Notes: a model not told the origin generated them from the sequence alone. A stretch of 64,000 nucleotides of DNA from Rubeoparvulum massiliense (GCF_001049895.1 NZ_CVPE01000006.1:704503-768502), one strand, 5' to 3'; positions 18,228 to 27,021 are shown, counted from the stretch's first letter. Program-made: numbers and translations.

Positions 18228-18272
18228 GATCTCTTCCCCCCTACTCTTCACAATCTCTCTACTTATAAATAA

Positions 18273-18289
18273 TAACGTTGCACACGTTA
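18273..18289. promoter_or_regulatory. Inverted repeat in qcrA leader
   Basis: TAACGT and ACGTTA flank five bases, placing a small perfect inverted repeat about 15-30 bases downstream of the expected qcrA transcription start. It could be a repressor operator. It does not match a cre or Rex site that I can recall. Confidence 0.25.
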
Positions 18290-18308
18290 CCACTATTTGC
18301 ACATTTCC

Positions 18309-18337
18309 ATCATAGTTTACCTCCATATATCTGTCAA
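18309..18337 (-). promoter_or_regulatory. Sigma-A promoter of qcrABC
   Basis: Minus strand: a perfect TTGACA -35 (18332-18337), a 17-base spacer and TATGAT as -10 (18309-18314). The expected start is near 18302, giving a leader of about 75 bases before qcrA. Confidence 0.8.
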
Positions 18338-18420
18338 GTAGATTAAGGGAGGAAGTGATTTCCCCTATCTAAATTTTACAAACTAGTGAGTAAGCGATCA
18401 GTAGAGTTGGTTTTGATGAT

Positions 18421-18452
18421 AAAAAGGGGACAGCTTCATCCAATACCGTCCC
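18421..18452 (-). terminator. Terminator after ypiB
   Basis: Minus strand: GGGACGG and CTGTCCC pair (one G-U) around a 12-base loop, followed by CTTTTTATC. It lies just downstream of the ypiB stop at 18462 and upstream of the qcrA promoter. Confidence 0.65.
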
Positions 18453-18461
18453 TACTAAAAA

Positions 18462-19034
18462 TTATTGAAAAATTGAAATCTCTTGAGCCTCTAGAAGGGC
18501 CAAACGCTTTGAAAGCTCATGGAAGCGTTGACCATCTCGATGATCAAGGGCTTCATCGATGGCCTCCTTCAGCCAAATCATTTGCTTTTCATAGTACGCC
18601 TTCTCTAATACCATCTCTGCAAACACTTCAATGACAGGGTGATCCTCAATATGGTGAACTGAACCCCAATGATTCTCTAATACAGCGGAGTACTCCTTCG
18701 AATGCTCTTTATCCTTAAAGAATAAGCCGATAAAGATCTCCTCATGAGGATTGGAACGAATATCATGAAATGCTTTCTCTACACTAGGTGTAACTCGGTT
18801 ATTCTTATAGAACTTGAAAGGGGTAGTATGAACACAGTTGGTGGAAATAATGATCAGCTTAGGTAGATTGGCAAAGTAATCCGTAAAATGCACCTTCTCT
18901 AATAGCTTATGATGAGTCATGACATAATGGAGCAACCATGCAGCTTCTTTTTTCTTCAATGTATAATGATTAAGAAAATATTGTAGAAACTCCTTTTTTT
19001 CATGCAGGCTGACAGCCTGTTTCACAATCATCAC
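18462..19034 (-). CDS. ypiB: UPF0302 protein YpiB
   Basis: Conserved Bacillales cytoplasmic protein of 190 residues and unknown function. Family traits are the helical N-terminus (VSLHEKKEFLQYFLNHYTLKKKEAAWLL), the VHFTDYFANLPK segment, and the C-terminal IDEALDHRDGQRFHELSKRL. It is followed by its own terminator and lies between ypiA and qcrA, the conserved order. In B. subtilis the protein interacts with other ypi products, but no activity is known. Confidence 0.88.
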   Translation of the reverse strand: MMIVKQAVSLHEKKEFLQYFLNHYTLKKKEAAWLLHYVMTHHKLLEKVHFTDYFANLPKLIIISTNCVHTTPFKFYKNNRVTPSVEKAFHDIRSNPHEEIFIGLFFKDKEHSKEYSAVLENHWGSVHHIEDHPVIEVFAEMVLEKAYYEKQMIWLKEAIDEALDHRDGQRFHELSKRLALLEAQEISIFQ

Positions 19035-19220
19035 TCCACTTCTCTACTCGGTCATATTTTTAGCCAAGCCTTTAGCTGAATCCAGCCAATAAGCAGTAAT
19101 TCCATTGTCAAGCCCTAATTATGTTATTTATATCCATTACTATTCGTTTCCTTTCTTTTTTTTCCTTTTTTTATTTTCATTACTTTTAACTTCACTCCGA
19201 AAGCAGAATTTATTACGATC

Positions 19221-19247
19221 AAAAAAGACAGGGTTAGAATCCCTGTC
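19221..19247 (-). terminator. Terminator after ypiA
   Basis: Minus strand: GACAGGG, a 7-base loop, CCCTGTC and then TTTTTT. It sits 17 bases past the ypiA stop. Confidence 0.85.
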
Positions 19248-19263
19248 CATCTACACAATCATT

Positions 19264-20526
19264 CTATTCTTCTTGATAGCGTTGAATAATCTCAAGTATC
19301 TCTTCTTGATACGGGTCGATATGGAGAGAGTGTTCCCAGCACACAATAGCTTCGCTTACTTCACCGTTTTCCAATAATAAATATCCCATATCCTTCCATG
19401 CTACCTTGTCTTCTGGATTGAGAGATAAATGGTGACGCATTGCTTGAATTGCCTCAGGAATTTGCTCTAGCTCCTGTAGCACGCGAGCATAAGCCCAATG
19501 TACATCCTGATAATCACTACTGCGCTGAATACATGCTTGATAGGCTGTGGCAGCTTCTTCCCACTTATCTTGACCCCGATAGAGTTCTCCAACTAAGTAC
19601 CAGTATGGCGGATACTCTTCAAGATCGGCCTGTAAGCGATGGATTAATGATTCAGCCTCTCCATAGCGATGCTGTTGAACATAGAGGGTAAGTAACTGTA
19701 TAGCAATCTCCGCATCTTCTGGATTATAGGTGAGATAGCGATTCCACATCGTTTGAGCTTGCTCTAGATCCTGTTGATGATAATAGGCCTCCCCCAATAA
19801 ACGGTACGCTTGGATGTACTCAGGATCTTGACGAATTACCTCTTTTAAATAGCTCTCAGCAAGAAGATAATCCTTTAACTGACTAGCTATAAAGCCTGCT
19901 TTATAGAGGATGGTAACCGATTTTGCATCCCGTTGAAGCAACTCCTGATAACAGGCTAACGCTTCTTCGAAATGACCACTGTAGGCTGCATCATCACCTT
20001 CTAATTCAAGGCGCTGATCAGAGAGTAATTCAGGCTCTTCTGTTTCCATGTCCGTATGTATTTCTAGTCCTGCAGCTGTACGAACGTAGTGCCATGCATC
20101 CTGAATAGAAGTATCATGGGGTGCTAGTTGACGAGCATGATCGATGTACTCGTAAGCGACTTCTGGCATATCTAATAGCATCGAGGTATCTGCTAGCAGG
20201 ACTAAGAGACGAAGGTGATTAGGATACTCCTCCTTACACAAGAGCAGTTCAGCCCACGCATCTTCAATCTCTCCTTCATCCAATTGAATCTCTGCCATTA
20301 ATAGCTGCCCATCAATATCAGCAACAGCGATGAGTGGCTCTAATAGCTTTTTTGCCTTCTCCATATGTCCCAATTCATAGTAGAGCTCTGCTAAAGTTAG
20401 CATTTGATCATGGTTTAGCTCAGTCTCTTCTAATAATGCGAGTTGTTGAAGCCCTGCTTCTATTTCTCCAGCAATTAACAGATTTTCAGCCTGATCCAGC
20501 TGTTCTTCAAACGAATGTCCCATCAT
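19264..20526 (-). CDS. ypiA: TPR-repeat protein YpiA
   Basis: 420-residue protein made almost wholly of tetratricopeptide repeats, seen as repeated AxxLLxxGExxxAxxxWxxxLxxxP patterns (for example YLLLENGEVSEAIVCWEHSL near the C-terminus and LAELYYELGHMEKAKKLLEPL near the N-terminus). It is strongly acidic with no signal peptide, so probably a cytoplasmic scaffold. The order ypiA-ypiB-qcrABC matches B. subtilis. Partner proteins are unknown. Confidence 0.88.
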   Translation of the reverse strand: MMGHSFEEQLDQAENLLIAGEIEAGLQQLALLEETELNHDQMLTLAELYYELGHMEKAKKLLEPLIAVADIDGQLLMAEIQLDEGEIEDAWAELLLCKEEYPNHLRLLVLLADTSMLLDMPEVAYEYIDHARQLAPHDTSIQDAWHYVRTAAGLEIHTDMETEEPELLSDQRLELEGDDAAYSGHFEEALACYQELLQRDAKSVTILYKAGFIASQLKDYLLAESYLKEVIRQDPEYIQAYRLLGEAYYHQQDLEQAQTMWNRYLTYNPEDAEIAIQLLTLYVQQHRYGEAESLIHRLQADLEEYPPYWYLVGELYRGQDKWEEAATAYQACIQRSSDYQDVHWAYARVLQELEQIPEAIQAMRHHLSLNPEDKVAWKDMGYLLLENGEVSEAIVCWEHSLHIDPYQEEILEIIQRYQEE

Positions 20527-20634
20527 CTCTCAACCTTTCTATGGAAAACAAGCTGTTTCTCTTTTTCAAAGCTTGGCAGTACACTACTCTAACTGCATAG
20601 GCTAGCCTTATTAGTTACAGTGCTGGGATAAAGC

Positions 20635-20664
20635 AGAAAAAACCGTTCATTCAAACGGTTTTTA
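20635..20664 (-). terminator. Terminator after anti-sigma gene
   Basis: Minus strand: AAACCGTT, a 6-base loop, AACGGTTTTTT. The stem overlaps the last codon region of the anti-sigma gene and ends the sigma/anti-sigma transcript. Confidence 0.8.
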
Positions 20665-21255
20665 ACTAACTCTAGTGAGCCAACACATTCCTAAGACAAT
20701 GATTGTGGTTCCAAATAGAGTTCCAATAATCCAGTAATCGATGGGTGAAGTGAATTGATCTACAGTATAAACCACGGGTTCACTAATACTAGCAACGACA
20801 GAATTCTCTTCCACCAACGCTGAAGAGTCTGCCTGTGATTCAGCCCAAGAAAGTTGAACCCAGCTTTTGTCAATATCGGTCACGCGTGAGTCTTGTACTG
20901 TGATAAACATGAAAGATAAGGAGAGTGTAACCAGCAAGAGAACTGCGATTAAGGAGCCAACTCTTCTAAGTTGCTCAGAGAGTTGAAACTTTCTTTTAGT
21001 GATGGGAACTGCCCACTTATTCTCTTCACGGATCCGATCCATGATATTGCCCATCATAAAGTTATCCGTAGAGAACTGGGATGAGTGCACTTGGTGCTCT
21101 GGCTCTACCCACTCCATACTACGCTTAATAACTTGGTGCTCCTCAGCACAATCCAAACAGCCCTTCAAGTGATGCATGATATAACGGCATTCTATCTCGC
21201 TAAGTCTTCCTGCTTCCATATCAAGAAGTTTGGCCTGTACTTCTTCACACTTCAT
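20662..21255 (-). CDS. Zinc-finger (zf-HC2) membrane anti-sigma factor
   Basis: Probable anti-sigma partner of the ECF sigma factor encoded directly upstream; 197 residues. The N-terminal domain has the zinc-type motif H29-x3-C33-x2-C36 (HLKGCLDC), usual in ZAS anti-sigma proteins. A first membrane helix lies near residues 100-120 and a second near 173-193, giving a roughly 50-residue loop outside and a C-terminus back inside; most such proteins have only one helix. It follows the sigma gene by 21 bases. PrsW, which cuts RsiW in B. subtilis, is encoded at 45.8-46.5 kb. Confidence 0.75.
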   Translation of the reverse strand: MKCEEVQAKLLDMEAGRLSEIECRYIMHHLKGCLDCAEEHQVIKRSMEWVEPEHQVHSSQFSTDNFMMGNIMDRIREENKWAVPITKRKFQLSEQLRRVGSLIAVLLLVTLSLSFMFITVQDSRVTDIDKSWVQLSWAESQADSSALVEENSVVASISEPVVYTVDQFTSPIDYWIIGTLFGTTIIVLGMCWLTRVS

Positions 21256-21276
21256 GGCTTCCGCCCTTCCTTACGA

Positions 21277-21855
21277 TCATTTCACCGCCTTTATCTGTTT
21301 ATCATCAAAATAGTATTCTAACTGATCCTTTATACTATTTCGAGCACGAAATAGTAACGACTTGACCGAACTAACAGTGGCATTTAATAAGATAGCAATC
21401 TCCTTATAATCCAACTGTTCGTACTCTCGGAGGATAATAGCTGCTCGTTGTTTTTCAGGTAGATTATTGATAGCCTGTCGCACTAAATCCTCACGCTCAA
21501 ATCGTAGAACCTCTTGTTCAGGTAGGCGGTCGGTAGATTCCTTTGGTAGTATGTAGTTATCTTCTAAGTAAACCTCTGTATTCTTACTTTTACGAAGTTC
21601 ACTAAGTACAGTATTTCTCGCAATGGTGTATAGCCAAGTTGAAAAGGAGGCTTCAACGTCTCGGAATGAATGAATATTTTTAAATGCCTTATAGAAAGTC
21701 TCCTGCGTTAAATCTTCTGCAAGGGCTTCCACATGGCTATTACGCAGCATATGAAGAATAAACATGAGAATCTTTTTTTCATATCTGCGAATTAATTCAG
21801 CGTATAGCTCAATATTACCATCTTTTATCTCACGAACAATTTGTGAATCGGTCAT
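21277..21855 (-). CDS. ECF-type RNA polymerase sigma factor
   Basis: Group IV sigma-70 factor, 192 residues. Region 2 contains LTQETFYKAFKNIHSFRD and FSTWLYTIARNTVLSELRKSK (core binding and -10 recognition). Region 4 is LPEKQRAAIILREYEQLDYKEIAILLNATVSSVKSLLFRARNS in two pieces, the -35-reading helix-turn-helix. ATG 21855 has ACAGGAGG upstream. It forms a two-gene unit with the zinc-finger anti-sigma gene. I cannot assign it to SigW, SigX or SigM by eye, so no symbol is given. Confidence 0.88.
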   Translation of the reverse strand: MTDSQIVREIKDGNIELYAELIRRYEKKILMFILHMLRNSHVEALAEDLTQETFYKAFKNIHSFRDVEASFSTWLYTIARNTVLSELRKSKNTEVYLEDNYILPKESTDRLPEQEVLRFEREDLVRQAINNLPEKQRAAIILREYEQLDYKEIAILLNATVSSVKSLLFRARNSIKDQLEYYFDDKQIKAVK

Positions 21856-21937
21856 GTGAGGAACCTCCTGTTCCTGCGCTGTCCGTCTCTTTCACTGTTC
21901 TACTAATATAGACACGTGAACGCGCAGTTTGTTGCGA

Positions 21938-23050
21938 TCAATGGCTACCAAATGAATAACTACATAGCAGATTTCCCTGTCCCCGCGGCCAATGGGGGGC
22001 AGGCATTGTAATCAATTGCCCACGAAGCATTATAAATTGTGGAAAATAAAGCTCCTCATATAGTAAATTATCGGAAGAAATGCCTTTCGTCAATAGGGCT
22101 GGGCGCTGAAAAAAGAGAAGATCTGCATCTGCTCCATGGCGGATGGTTCCCTTTCTTCCATGCCAGCCATAATACTGGGCAATTCGATAGGAAGATGCGG
22201 TTAGCCAACTCTCTACATGGGGTATACGATTAAGTGTTGTAAAAGGTTTTGGGTTTCCAACTTTTTTCATTAATAATCTTGTTTGATTATAGTTTAACAA
22301 TTCTTCTGGTGAGGTATAAAAAAAGTATGGTACTTGGTGACGGGTAAGCTTGTCAATCAAAGCGGACTGATATTTGTCGAGATATGGGAGCAGCCCTACA
22401 AGTTGATGGGTCTGAAGACGTGCGAACCACGCATAAGGAAGGCTCAAATACTTAACACCATATGCGAATTGCTCTCTCATCGGGATTCTCTTGATACCTC
22501 TAGGGTTAGAGACCAATTGGTGATTGATAGAGGGATAAATGCTAAAGAACATCTCATATTGTAGCCTATATCGCCTGAGCTGAGCAAGCCCCTGTTGAAC
22601 TTGATCTTCCGTTGCCAATAAGTAGATATGGGTAAATTTTACTTTTTTCCACAAAGCAATGAGCTCTGGTTGGAGATCGCTTAAGGGAAAGATAGGCAAA
22701 AGATAGTAGTCGAAGGGTAGATTAAGATGCTTAGATGTCTCTCTCGCTAACCAACGCTGCGGCGCATCATAATCTGGCTGTGTCACAAGACGAGGGATCA
22801 ATAATGTTGTAATACCAGCACGGACATAATACTCCCAGTTCTCTGGAGCAGAAATACTTCGGTAAGAGTCTATGCTATGACTGATTCGACCAGGCATGAT
22901 GAGATAGTCCGAAGCGTCAAGGTGAGTACATTCATTGAATGGAGTGATATGACGATCAATTTTTACGATTTTACCATTCTCAATGAGAATGTCATAGATT
23001 CCCCAATAATTACGACTCCAGATCATTGCACGATGAATCAACCAACGCAT
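21938..23050 (-). CDS. Amidohydrolase-like protein lacking metal ligands
   Basis: Resembles the dihydroorotase/hydantoinase branch of the amidohydrolases; 370 residues. The N-terminal small domain (YDILIENGKIVKID...LDASDYLIMPG) and the C-terminal return strand (GTIRHGADADLLFF) are clear. The canonical PG-h-h-D-x-H-x-H metal motif is replaced by PGRISHSID (residues 53-61): the first His is Ser59 and the second is Asp61. No lysine or HxH replacement is evident later. It may therefore be non-catalytic, binding or scaffolding instead. It lies between cheR and the ECF sigma gene with about 80 bases on either side. Not known to me as a named Bacillus gene. Confidence 0.65.
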   Translation of the reverse strand: MRWLIHRAMIWSRNYWGIYDILIENGKIVKIDRHITPFNECTHLDASDYLIMPGRISHSIDSYRSISAPENWEYYVRAGITTLLIPRLVTQPDYDAPQRWLARETSKHLNLPFDYYLLPIFPLSDLQPELIALWKKVKFTHIYLLATEDQVQQGLAQLRRYRLQYEMFFSIYPSINHQLVSNPRGIKRIPMREQFAYGVKYLSLPYAWFARLQTHQLVGLLPYLDKYQSALIDKLTRHQVPYFFYTSPEELLNYNQTRLLMKKVGNPKPFTTLNRIPHVESWLTASSYRIAQYYGWHGRKGTIRHGADADLLFFQRPALLTKGISSDNLLYEELYFPQFIMLRGQLITMPAPHWPRGQGNLLCSYSFGSH

Positions 23051-23112
23051 CCGCTTCCCTTCCTTCCCCCACCTCTCCTTCTATCTATTGTATAAGCTAC
23101 TCGTAAAATTAT

Positions 23113-23146
23113 GAAAAAAAGATGGCGGAAGAGAATCATCGCCATC
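23113..23146 (-). terminator. Terminator after cheR
   Basis: Minus strand: GATGGCG, a 12-base loop, CGCCATC and then seven T. It lies about 10 bases past the cheR stop. Confidence 0.85.
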
Positions 23147-23155
23147 TCCTATCCA

Positions 23156-23935
23156 CTATTCCATTTTACGATAAAAGAACGTGTCTTCGGTTACAAACTG
23201 GTAACGTTGAGGTTGGAAGATTTGTTCTGTGCTTCCAACGAAAAGAATTCCACCCGGTCGTAATGCTTGACTAAATTTAGCATAGATCTGATCCTTCGCC
23301 TCTTCTGTAAAGTAGATCATCACATTACGACAGATGATGAGGTCATAACCGCTTCCATAGGGATCTGCTAAGAGATTATGCCGTTTAAACTGAATGCGAT
23401 TTTTAATCTCATCAGAAATGGCGTAGAACTCTCCTTCCTTACGAAAATAACGCTGTAGTAAGGGAGTAGGAATACCTTGGATCGCTCGTTCATTGTAGAG
23501 GCCGATTTTGGCCCGAGCGATGGCATTTTCGTCGATATCGGTGGCCAAGATGGAAGCATTTCGATCATAGCCCAACTGTTTTAAGATGAGAAGTAATGTA
23601 TAAGGCTCCTCGCCAGTAGAGCACGCTGCACTCCAGCATTGAAGCCGTCCTGTTTTTTGAACTAACTTGGGAAGTATTTTATTCTGAAGCACTTGCCAGC
23701 GCCCATCATTCCGATAAAACTCTGAGACATTGATCGTCATCTTATCAAGGAACTCATAATATAATGTTGCATCACGATCTAGAGCATGAAAAAATTGGAC
23801 AAACGTCGGGAACTCTCGTTTATTGCGTAAAGAGGTGAGGCGCCGCTTCATTTGTGCCTCTTTGTATTGACTCAAATCGATCCCCGATTTACGGTAAATT
23901 AGACGAATAAACTCCTGGTAGTCTTTATCCTCCAT
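23156..23935 (-). CDS. cheR: Chemotaxis protein methyltransferase CheR
   Basis: Methylates glutamate side chains of chemoreceptors using SAM; 259 residues. The N-terminal helical domain (YRKSGIDLSQYKEAQMKRRL) precedes the methyltransferase core with LQCWSAACSTGEEPYTL near residue 95, ILATDIDENAIARA near 130 and LIICRNVMIYF near 200. No receptor or other che gene is nearby; cheR next to ndk and the hep/men genes is the normal Bacillus location. It has its own terminator and is separated from ndk by another. Confidence 0.95.
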   Translation of the reverse strand: MEDKDYQEFIRLIYRKSGIDLSQYKEAQMKRRLTSLRNKREFPTFVQFFHALDRDATLYYEFLDKMTINVSEFYRNDGRWQVLQNKILPKLVQKTGRLQCWSAACSTGEEPYTLLLILKQLGYDRNASILATDIDENAIARAKIGLYNERAIQGIPTPLLQRYFRKEGEFYAISDEIKNRIQFKRHNLLADPYGSGYDLIICRNVMIYFTEEAKDQIYAKFSQALRPGGILFVGSTEQIFQPQRYQFVTEDTFFYRKME

Positions 23936-23991
23936 ACCCTTCTTCCCCCATTGCCATATCCTCTTCTATCTCAATGCGATATCTTTATTAT

Positions 23992-24026
23992 AAGAAAAGA
24001 AGGGCAGTACGTGCCTTACCCTTCTT
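23992..24026 (-). terminator. Terminator after ndk
   Basis: Minus strand: AAGAAGGG and CCCTTCTT enclose a 14-base loop, followed by TTCTTAT. It is 20 bases past the ndk stop, before cheR. Confidence 0.7.
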
Positions 24027-24045
24027 CCATAATGCTAATTGATTC

Positions 24046-24489
24046 TTACGACCACTTTTCAATATCCTTTTCGTATGCTAATACTTCATCTGCTGTAAAC
24101 CAGAGATTGATTTCACGTTCAGCATTAGCTGGTGAATCAGAGCCATGAATCACATTCATACCGATGCTGGTAGCGAAGTCGCCACGAATAGTGCCTGGTG
24201 CAGCATCCTTTGGATTGGTGGTGCCCATCATTTTCCGAGCTTCAGCAATCACGCCTTCGCCAGCCCAAACCATGGCGAAAACGGGACTAGATGTGATGAA
24301 TTGAACCAGCTCGCCGAAGAAAGGCTTGTCAGATAACTCAGCATAGTGTTTTTCTGCAAGGGCACGATCCACTTGCATTAATTTAGCACCGACTAAACGG
24401 TAGCCTTTCTTTTCAAAGCGGGCAACAATTTCACCAACTAAGCCACGTTGTACGCCATCAGGCTTTACCATTAAAAATGTTTTTTCCAT
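24046..24489 (-). CDS. ndk: Nucleoside diphosphate kinase
   Basis: Equilibrates nucleoside di- and triphosphates through a phospho-histidine; 147 residues from [21 protein letters not shown]. The active-site His is in [21 protein letters not shown] 24489 has GAGGAGG seven bases upstream; the longer frame to 24561 has no ribosome site. It follows hepT by about 110 bases, as in B. subtilis, and has its own terminator. Length is typical of the family. Confidence 0.97.
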   Translation of the reverse strand: MEKTFLMVKPDGVQRGLVGEIVARFEKKGYRLVGAKLMQVDRALAEKHYAELSDKPFFGELVQFITSSPVFAMVWAGEGVIAEARKMMGTTNPKDAAPGTIRGDFATSIGMNVIHGSDSPANAEREINLWFTADEVLAYEKDIEKWS

Positions 24490-24598
24490 TATGGAACCTC
24501 CTCGATATGTATCTTTAGTTGTAACCGAAGAAATTGTAGCAAAAAGGGAGAGGTAAAGCAAGAACTCCTCATCTTACCTACCTCTCCACCTGCTGAGG

Positions 24599-25561
24599 CT
24601 AAAAGTTACGTTTTTCAATAAACTGTGTAATATTGTATAGTGTATCCCTCGTACGAATCGCCGGCAATTGCTCCAGCGCCTTGCGTGATTTATTCAAATA
24701 TTTCATGGTGATTTCACGAGAAAATTGAATTCCGCCATGGTTCGTGATATATTGGATGATCTCTTCATCCGCGATTCCATTTCGTTCCTCTAACATCTGG
24801 CGTAGCTTCTCACCATGCTCGGGATGATTATAAGTATAAAGGGCAGGAAGCGTAATATTACCTTGTAAAAGATCACTGCCAGCTGGTTTTCCCATCTTCT
24901 TAGCATCTCCAGTATAGTCCAAAATATCATCAGTTATTTGGAAAGCCATACCGAGATTATAGCCGTATCGATAGAGATGATGAGCATCCTTCATCCCTAC
25001 TTCAGATGATAATGCCCCTAATTGACAGCTAACAGCAATGAGTAAAGCGGTCTTTCTTTTAATTCTCCGTAGATAATTACGGAAGGTTTGATCCCAGCTA
25101 TGGAGATCGCGTAATTGTTCAATCTCGCCGATGCTCATTTCTACTAGAGCGCGGGAGAATTGCTGATGAATCTTGGGATTGGACAAGGTGGTTACCTGCT
25201 CTAGTGCCTTCGCCAAAATAAAATCCCCTGTATACATAGCAACTCGATTATCCCACTTTGCTTTGACCGTAGGTTGTCCACGACGTGTATCTGAATCATC
25301 GATGACATCATCATGGACCAACGTTGCCATATGAATCAGTTCAAGAGAGATAGCGAGACGGTACAAAGCATCATTCTTTGGTTGGCCAAACCTACCGCAA
25401 AGCAGTGCCAGCGCAGGGCGTAAACGTTTCCCCCCAGCTTGGAGAAGATGCTGAGAGCTCGATTCTAATTCAGCCACATCACATTGAACTGCTTCTGCTA
25501 TCCCCTTTTCAACATAGCCTATATCTCCACGTAATTCAAAATACAGATCAGTTAATTTCAT
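24599..25561 (-). CDS. hepT: Heptaprenyl diphosphate synthase component II
   Basis: Catalytic subunit that condenses isopentenyl diphosphate units to make the C35 side chain of menaquinone; 320 residues. The two aspartate-rich motifs are LVHDDVIDDSDTRRG near residue 85 and FQITDDILDYTGD near 213. The chain-length-regulating HepS subunit is encoded at the other end of the block. It starts four bases after the mqnA stop, so it is in one operon with the menaquinone head-group genes. Confidence 0.93.
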   Translation of the reverse strand: MKLTDLYFELRGDIGYVEKGIAEAVQCDVAELESSSQHLLQAGGKRLRPALALLCGRFGQPKNDALYRLAISLELIHMATLVHDDVIDDSDTRRGQPTVKAKWDNRVAMYTGDFILAKALEQVTTLSNPKIHQQFSRALVEMSIGEIEQLRDLHSWDQTFRNYLRRIKRKTALLIAVSCQLGALSSEVGMKDAHHLYRYGYNLGMAFQITDDILDYTGDAKKMGKPAGSDLLQGNITLPALYTYNHPEHGEKLRQMLEERNGIADEEIIQYITNHGGIQFSREITMKYLNKSRKALEQLPAIRTRDTLYNITQFIEKRNF

Positions 25562-25565
25562 GGAA

Positions 25566-26429
25566 TCACCCGTTTATTCGCATGGTAGGTGCCTCGGTAA
25601 AGCAGAACTTTAATTGCACAGCCTGCTTTAATAGCCCCATTTCCGTTGCAAGATCATAATAATGTTGAAGACCAGCACGATGCTCCTCGTTAAAGTCATA
25701 GGAGAGGATAGAGAAATAGGTCTGCCAGTGAATTTCTGAACCACCAAAATGGTTCATGGCATATTGGATCACTTCACCTATCTGGGCACGACCTCGTTGT
25801 TTACTCTGAATAAAGCCTTGATAGACCGCATACAACTGATCACTATACTGTTGAACCACTTCATCACGGACAGCCCAAACTGCAAATGTCATGGGATAGC
25901 CGGTATAGTGGTACCAGAGATCGCCTAAATCATAAACGAGATAGCCTGGATTGTTCCAATTGGATAATGTAGCATCATCACCGATGAGAATACAGGCATC
26001 ATGCTGTTTCATCATGCGTTGAAGGCTAGACTCCATCACGGTATAGCTTGGTTTTCCACCAATGAACTTCTCCATAATGATCTTAAACAGATTAATGGAA
26101 GTAGCTGATTGATTGGTAAGAGCAATGGATGATTCCTTTAATAGATGTAAAGGTTTCTTTGAAAAAAGTAAGACCGTCATCACTTTACCTGTGGAGCTAA
26201 TGGAAAGATTGGGTAATAATGAATAATGATGAGCATTCTCTCCATATGCAAAGGCGGAGATAGGTCCAAGATCAATGCTGCCTTCTTTCATCTTTTTATT
26301 CAGCTCTGCAGGAACCTGCGGAATAAATTCCACATATTTTCCAAGGGATGCTTCATCAAAAAAGTGATACACCGGTAAGATGTTCGTAAAAGTAATTTTC
26401 CCCACCTGTAATTTTCTCTGTTGATTCAC
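25566..26429 (-). CDS. mqnA: Chorismate dehydratase MqnA (futalosine pathway)
   Basis: First step of the futalosine route to menaquinone: dehydrates chorismate to 3-enolpyruvylbenzoate. 287 residues with the periplasmic-binding-protein-like fold, seen as VGKITFTNILPVYHFF, GSIDLGPISAFAYGEN and the later DLGDLWYHYTGYPMTFAVWAV. The start is a GTG (VNQQRKL) four bases after the UbiX-type gene. B. subtilis lacks this gene and uses the MenFDHCEB route, so the block differs from the model strain. Other futalosine genes (mqnB-E) are not in the window. Confidence 0.85.
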   Translation of the reverse strand: MNQQRKLQVGKITFTNILPVYHFFDEASLGKYVEFIPQVPAELNKKMKEGSIDLGPISAFAYGENAHHYSLLPNLSISSTGKVMTVLLFSKKPLHLLKESSIALTNQSATSINLFKIIMEKFIGGKPSYTVMESSLQRMMKQHDACILIGDDATLSNWNNPGYLVYDLGDLWYHYTGYPMTFAVWAVRDEVVQQYSDQLYAVYQGFIQSKQRGRAQIGEVIQYAMNHFGGSEIHWQTYFSILSYDFNEEHRAGLQHYYDLATEMGLLKQAVQLKFCFTEAPTMRING

Positions 26430-26433
26430 CTAG

Positions 26434-27021
26434 TTATTCCCCCCATCTACGAAAGAGGTGATGTTCAACTCCTAAATTATCTAAGACTTTCCCTACTACA
26501 AAATCAATGAGATCCTCCATGGTTTGAGGATGATGGTAGAAGCCAGGCATGGCAGGAATAATCTTGGCTCCCACTTGTGCAAGCTTCAACATATTCTCAA
26601 GGTGAATCTGATTTAGTGGCGTTTCACGTGGTACAAGAATTAAAGTCCGCCCTTCCTTCAACATCACATCTGCTGCACGCTCAAGTAAGTTTCGTGATGC
26701 ACCATGGGCAATACTTGAGAGTGTGCCCATGGAACATGGAACCACGACCATGCCATCGGCAGGATAGGAGCCGCTAGCGATAGGAGCCTTGAAATCCCGC
26801 ATCGTATGATACTCTAAGTCCCCCGACCTCATCCAGTCTTGGAGAATCACCTCGCGATTAGAGGTATCCCAGCCCAATTCTTCGTAAAATACTTGCCAGG
26901 CTGCTTCACTGATCATCAGATGGACATGATGACCTTCCTGAAGTAATACCTGAGTCAAGCGGACCCCATATTGAGCGCCACTGGCACCTGTAATGGCTAC
27001 TGCGATACGTTTTTGAACCAA
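26434..27021 (-). CDS. UbiX-family flavin prenyltransferase (MqnM-like)
   Basis: Makes prenylated FMN, the cofactor of UbiD-type decarboxylases; 195 residues. Motifs: IAVAITGASGAQYGVRL at the N-terminus, VVPCSMGTLSSIAHGASRNLLERAADV near residue 95 in two pieces, and LVPRETPLNQIHLENML near 130. In a futalosine cluster it would serve the UbiD-like MqnL that decarboxylates the naphthoate ring. It lies between the UbiA-type gene and mqnA, with four to thirty bases between genes. The family is certain; the MqnM role is inferred from neighbours. Confidence 0.88.
   Translation of the reverse strand: MVQKRIAVAITGASGAQYGVRLTQVLLQEGHHVHLMISEAAWQVFYEELGWDTSNREVILQDWMRSGDLEYHTMRDFKAPIASGSYPADGMVVVPCSMGTLSSIAHGASRNLLERAADVMLKEGRTLILVPRETPLNQIHLENMLKLAQVGAKIIPAMPGFYHHPQTMEDLIDFVVGKVLDNLGVEHHLFRRWGE

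Noticed and set aside
21880-21935. Possible ECF promoter (GCAAC ... CGTGTC) upstream of the sigma gene
   Set aside because: The spacer is about 14 bases rather than the usual 16-17, so autoregulation is not supported by this site.
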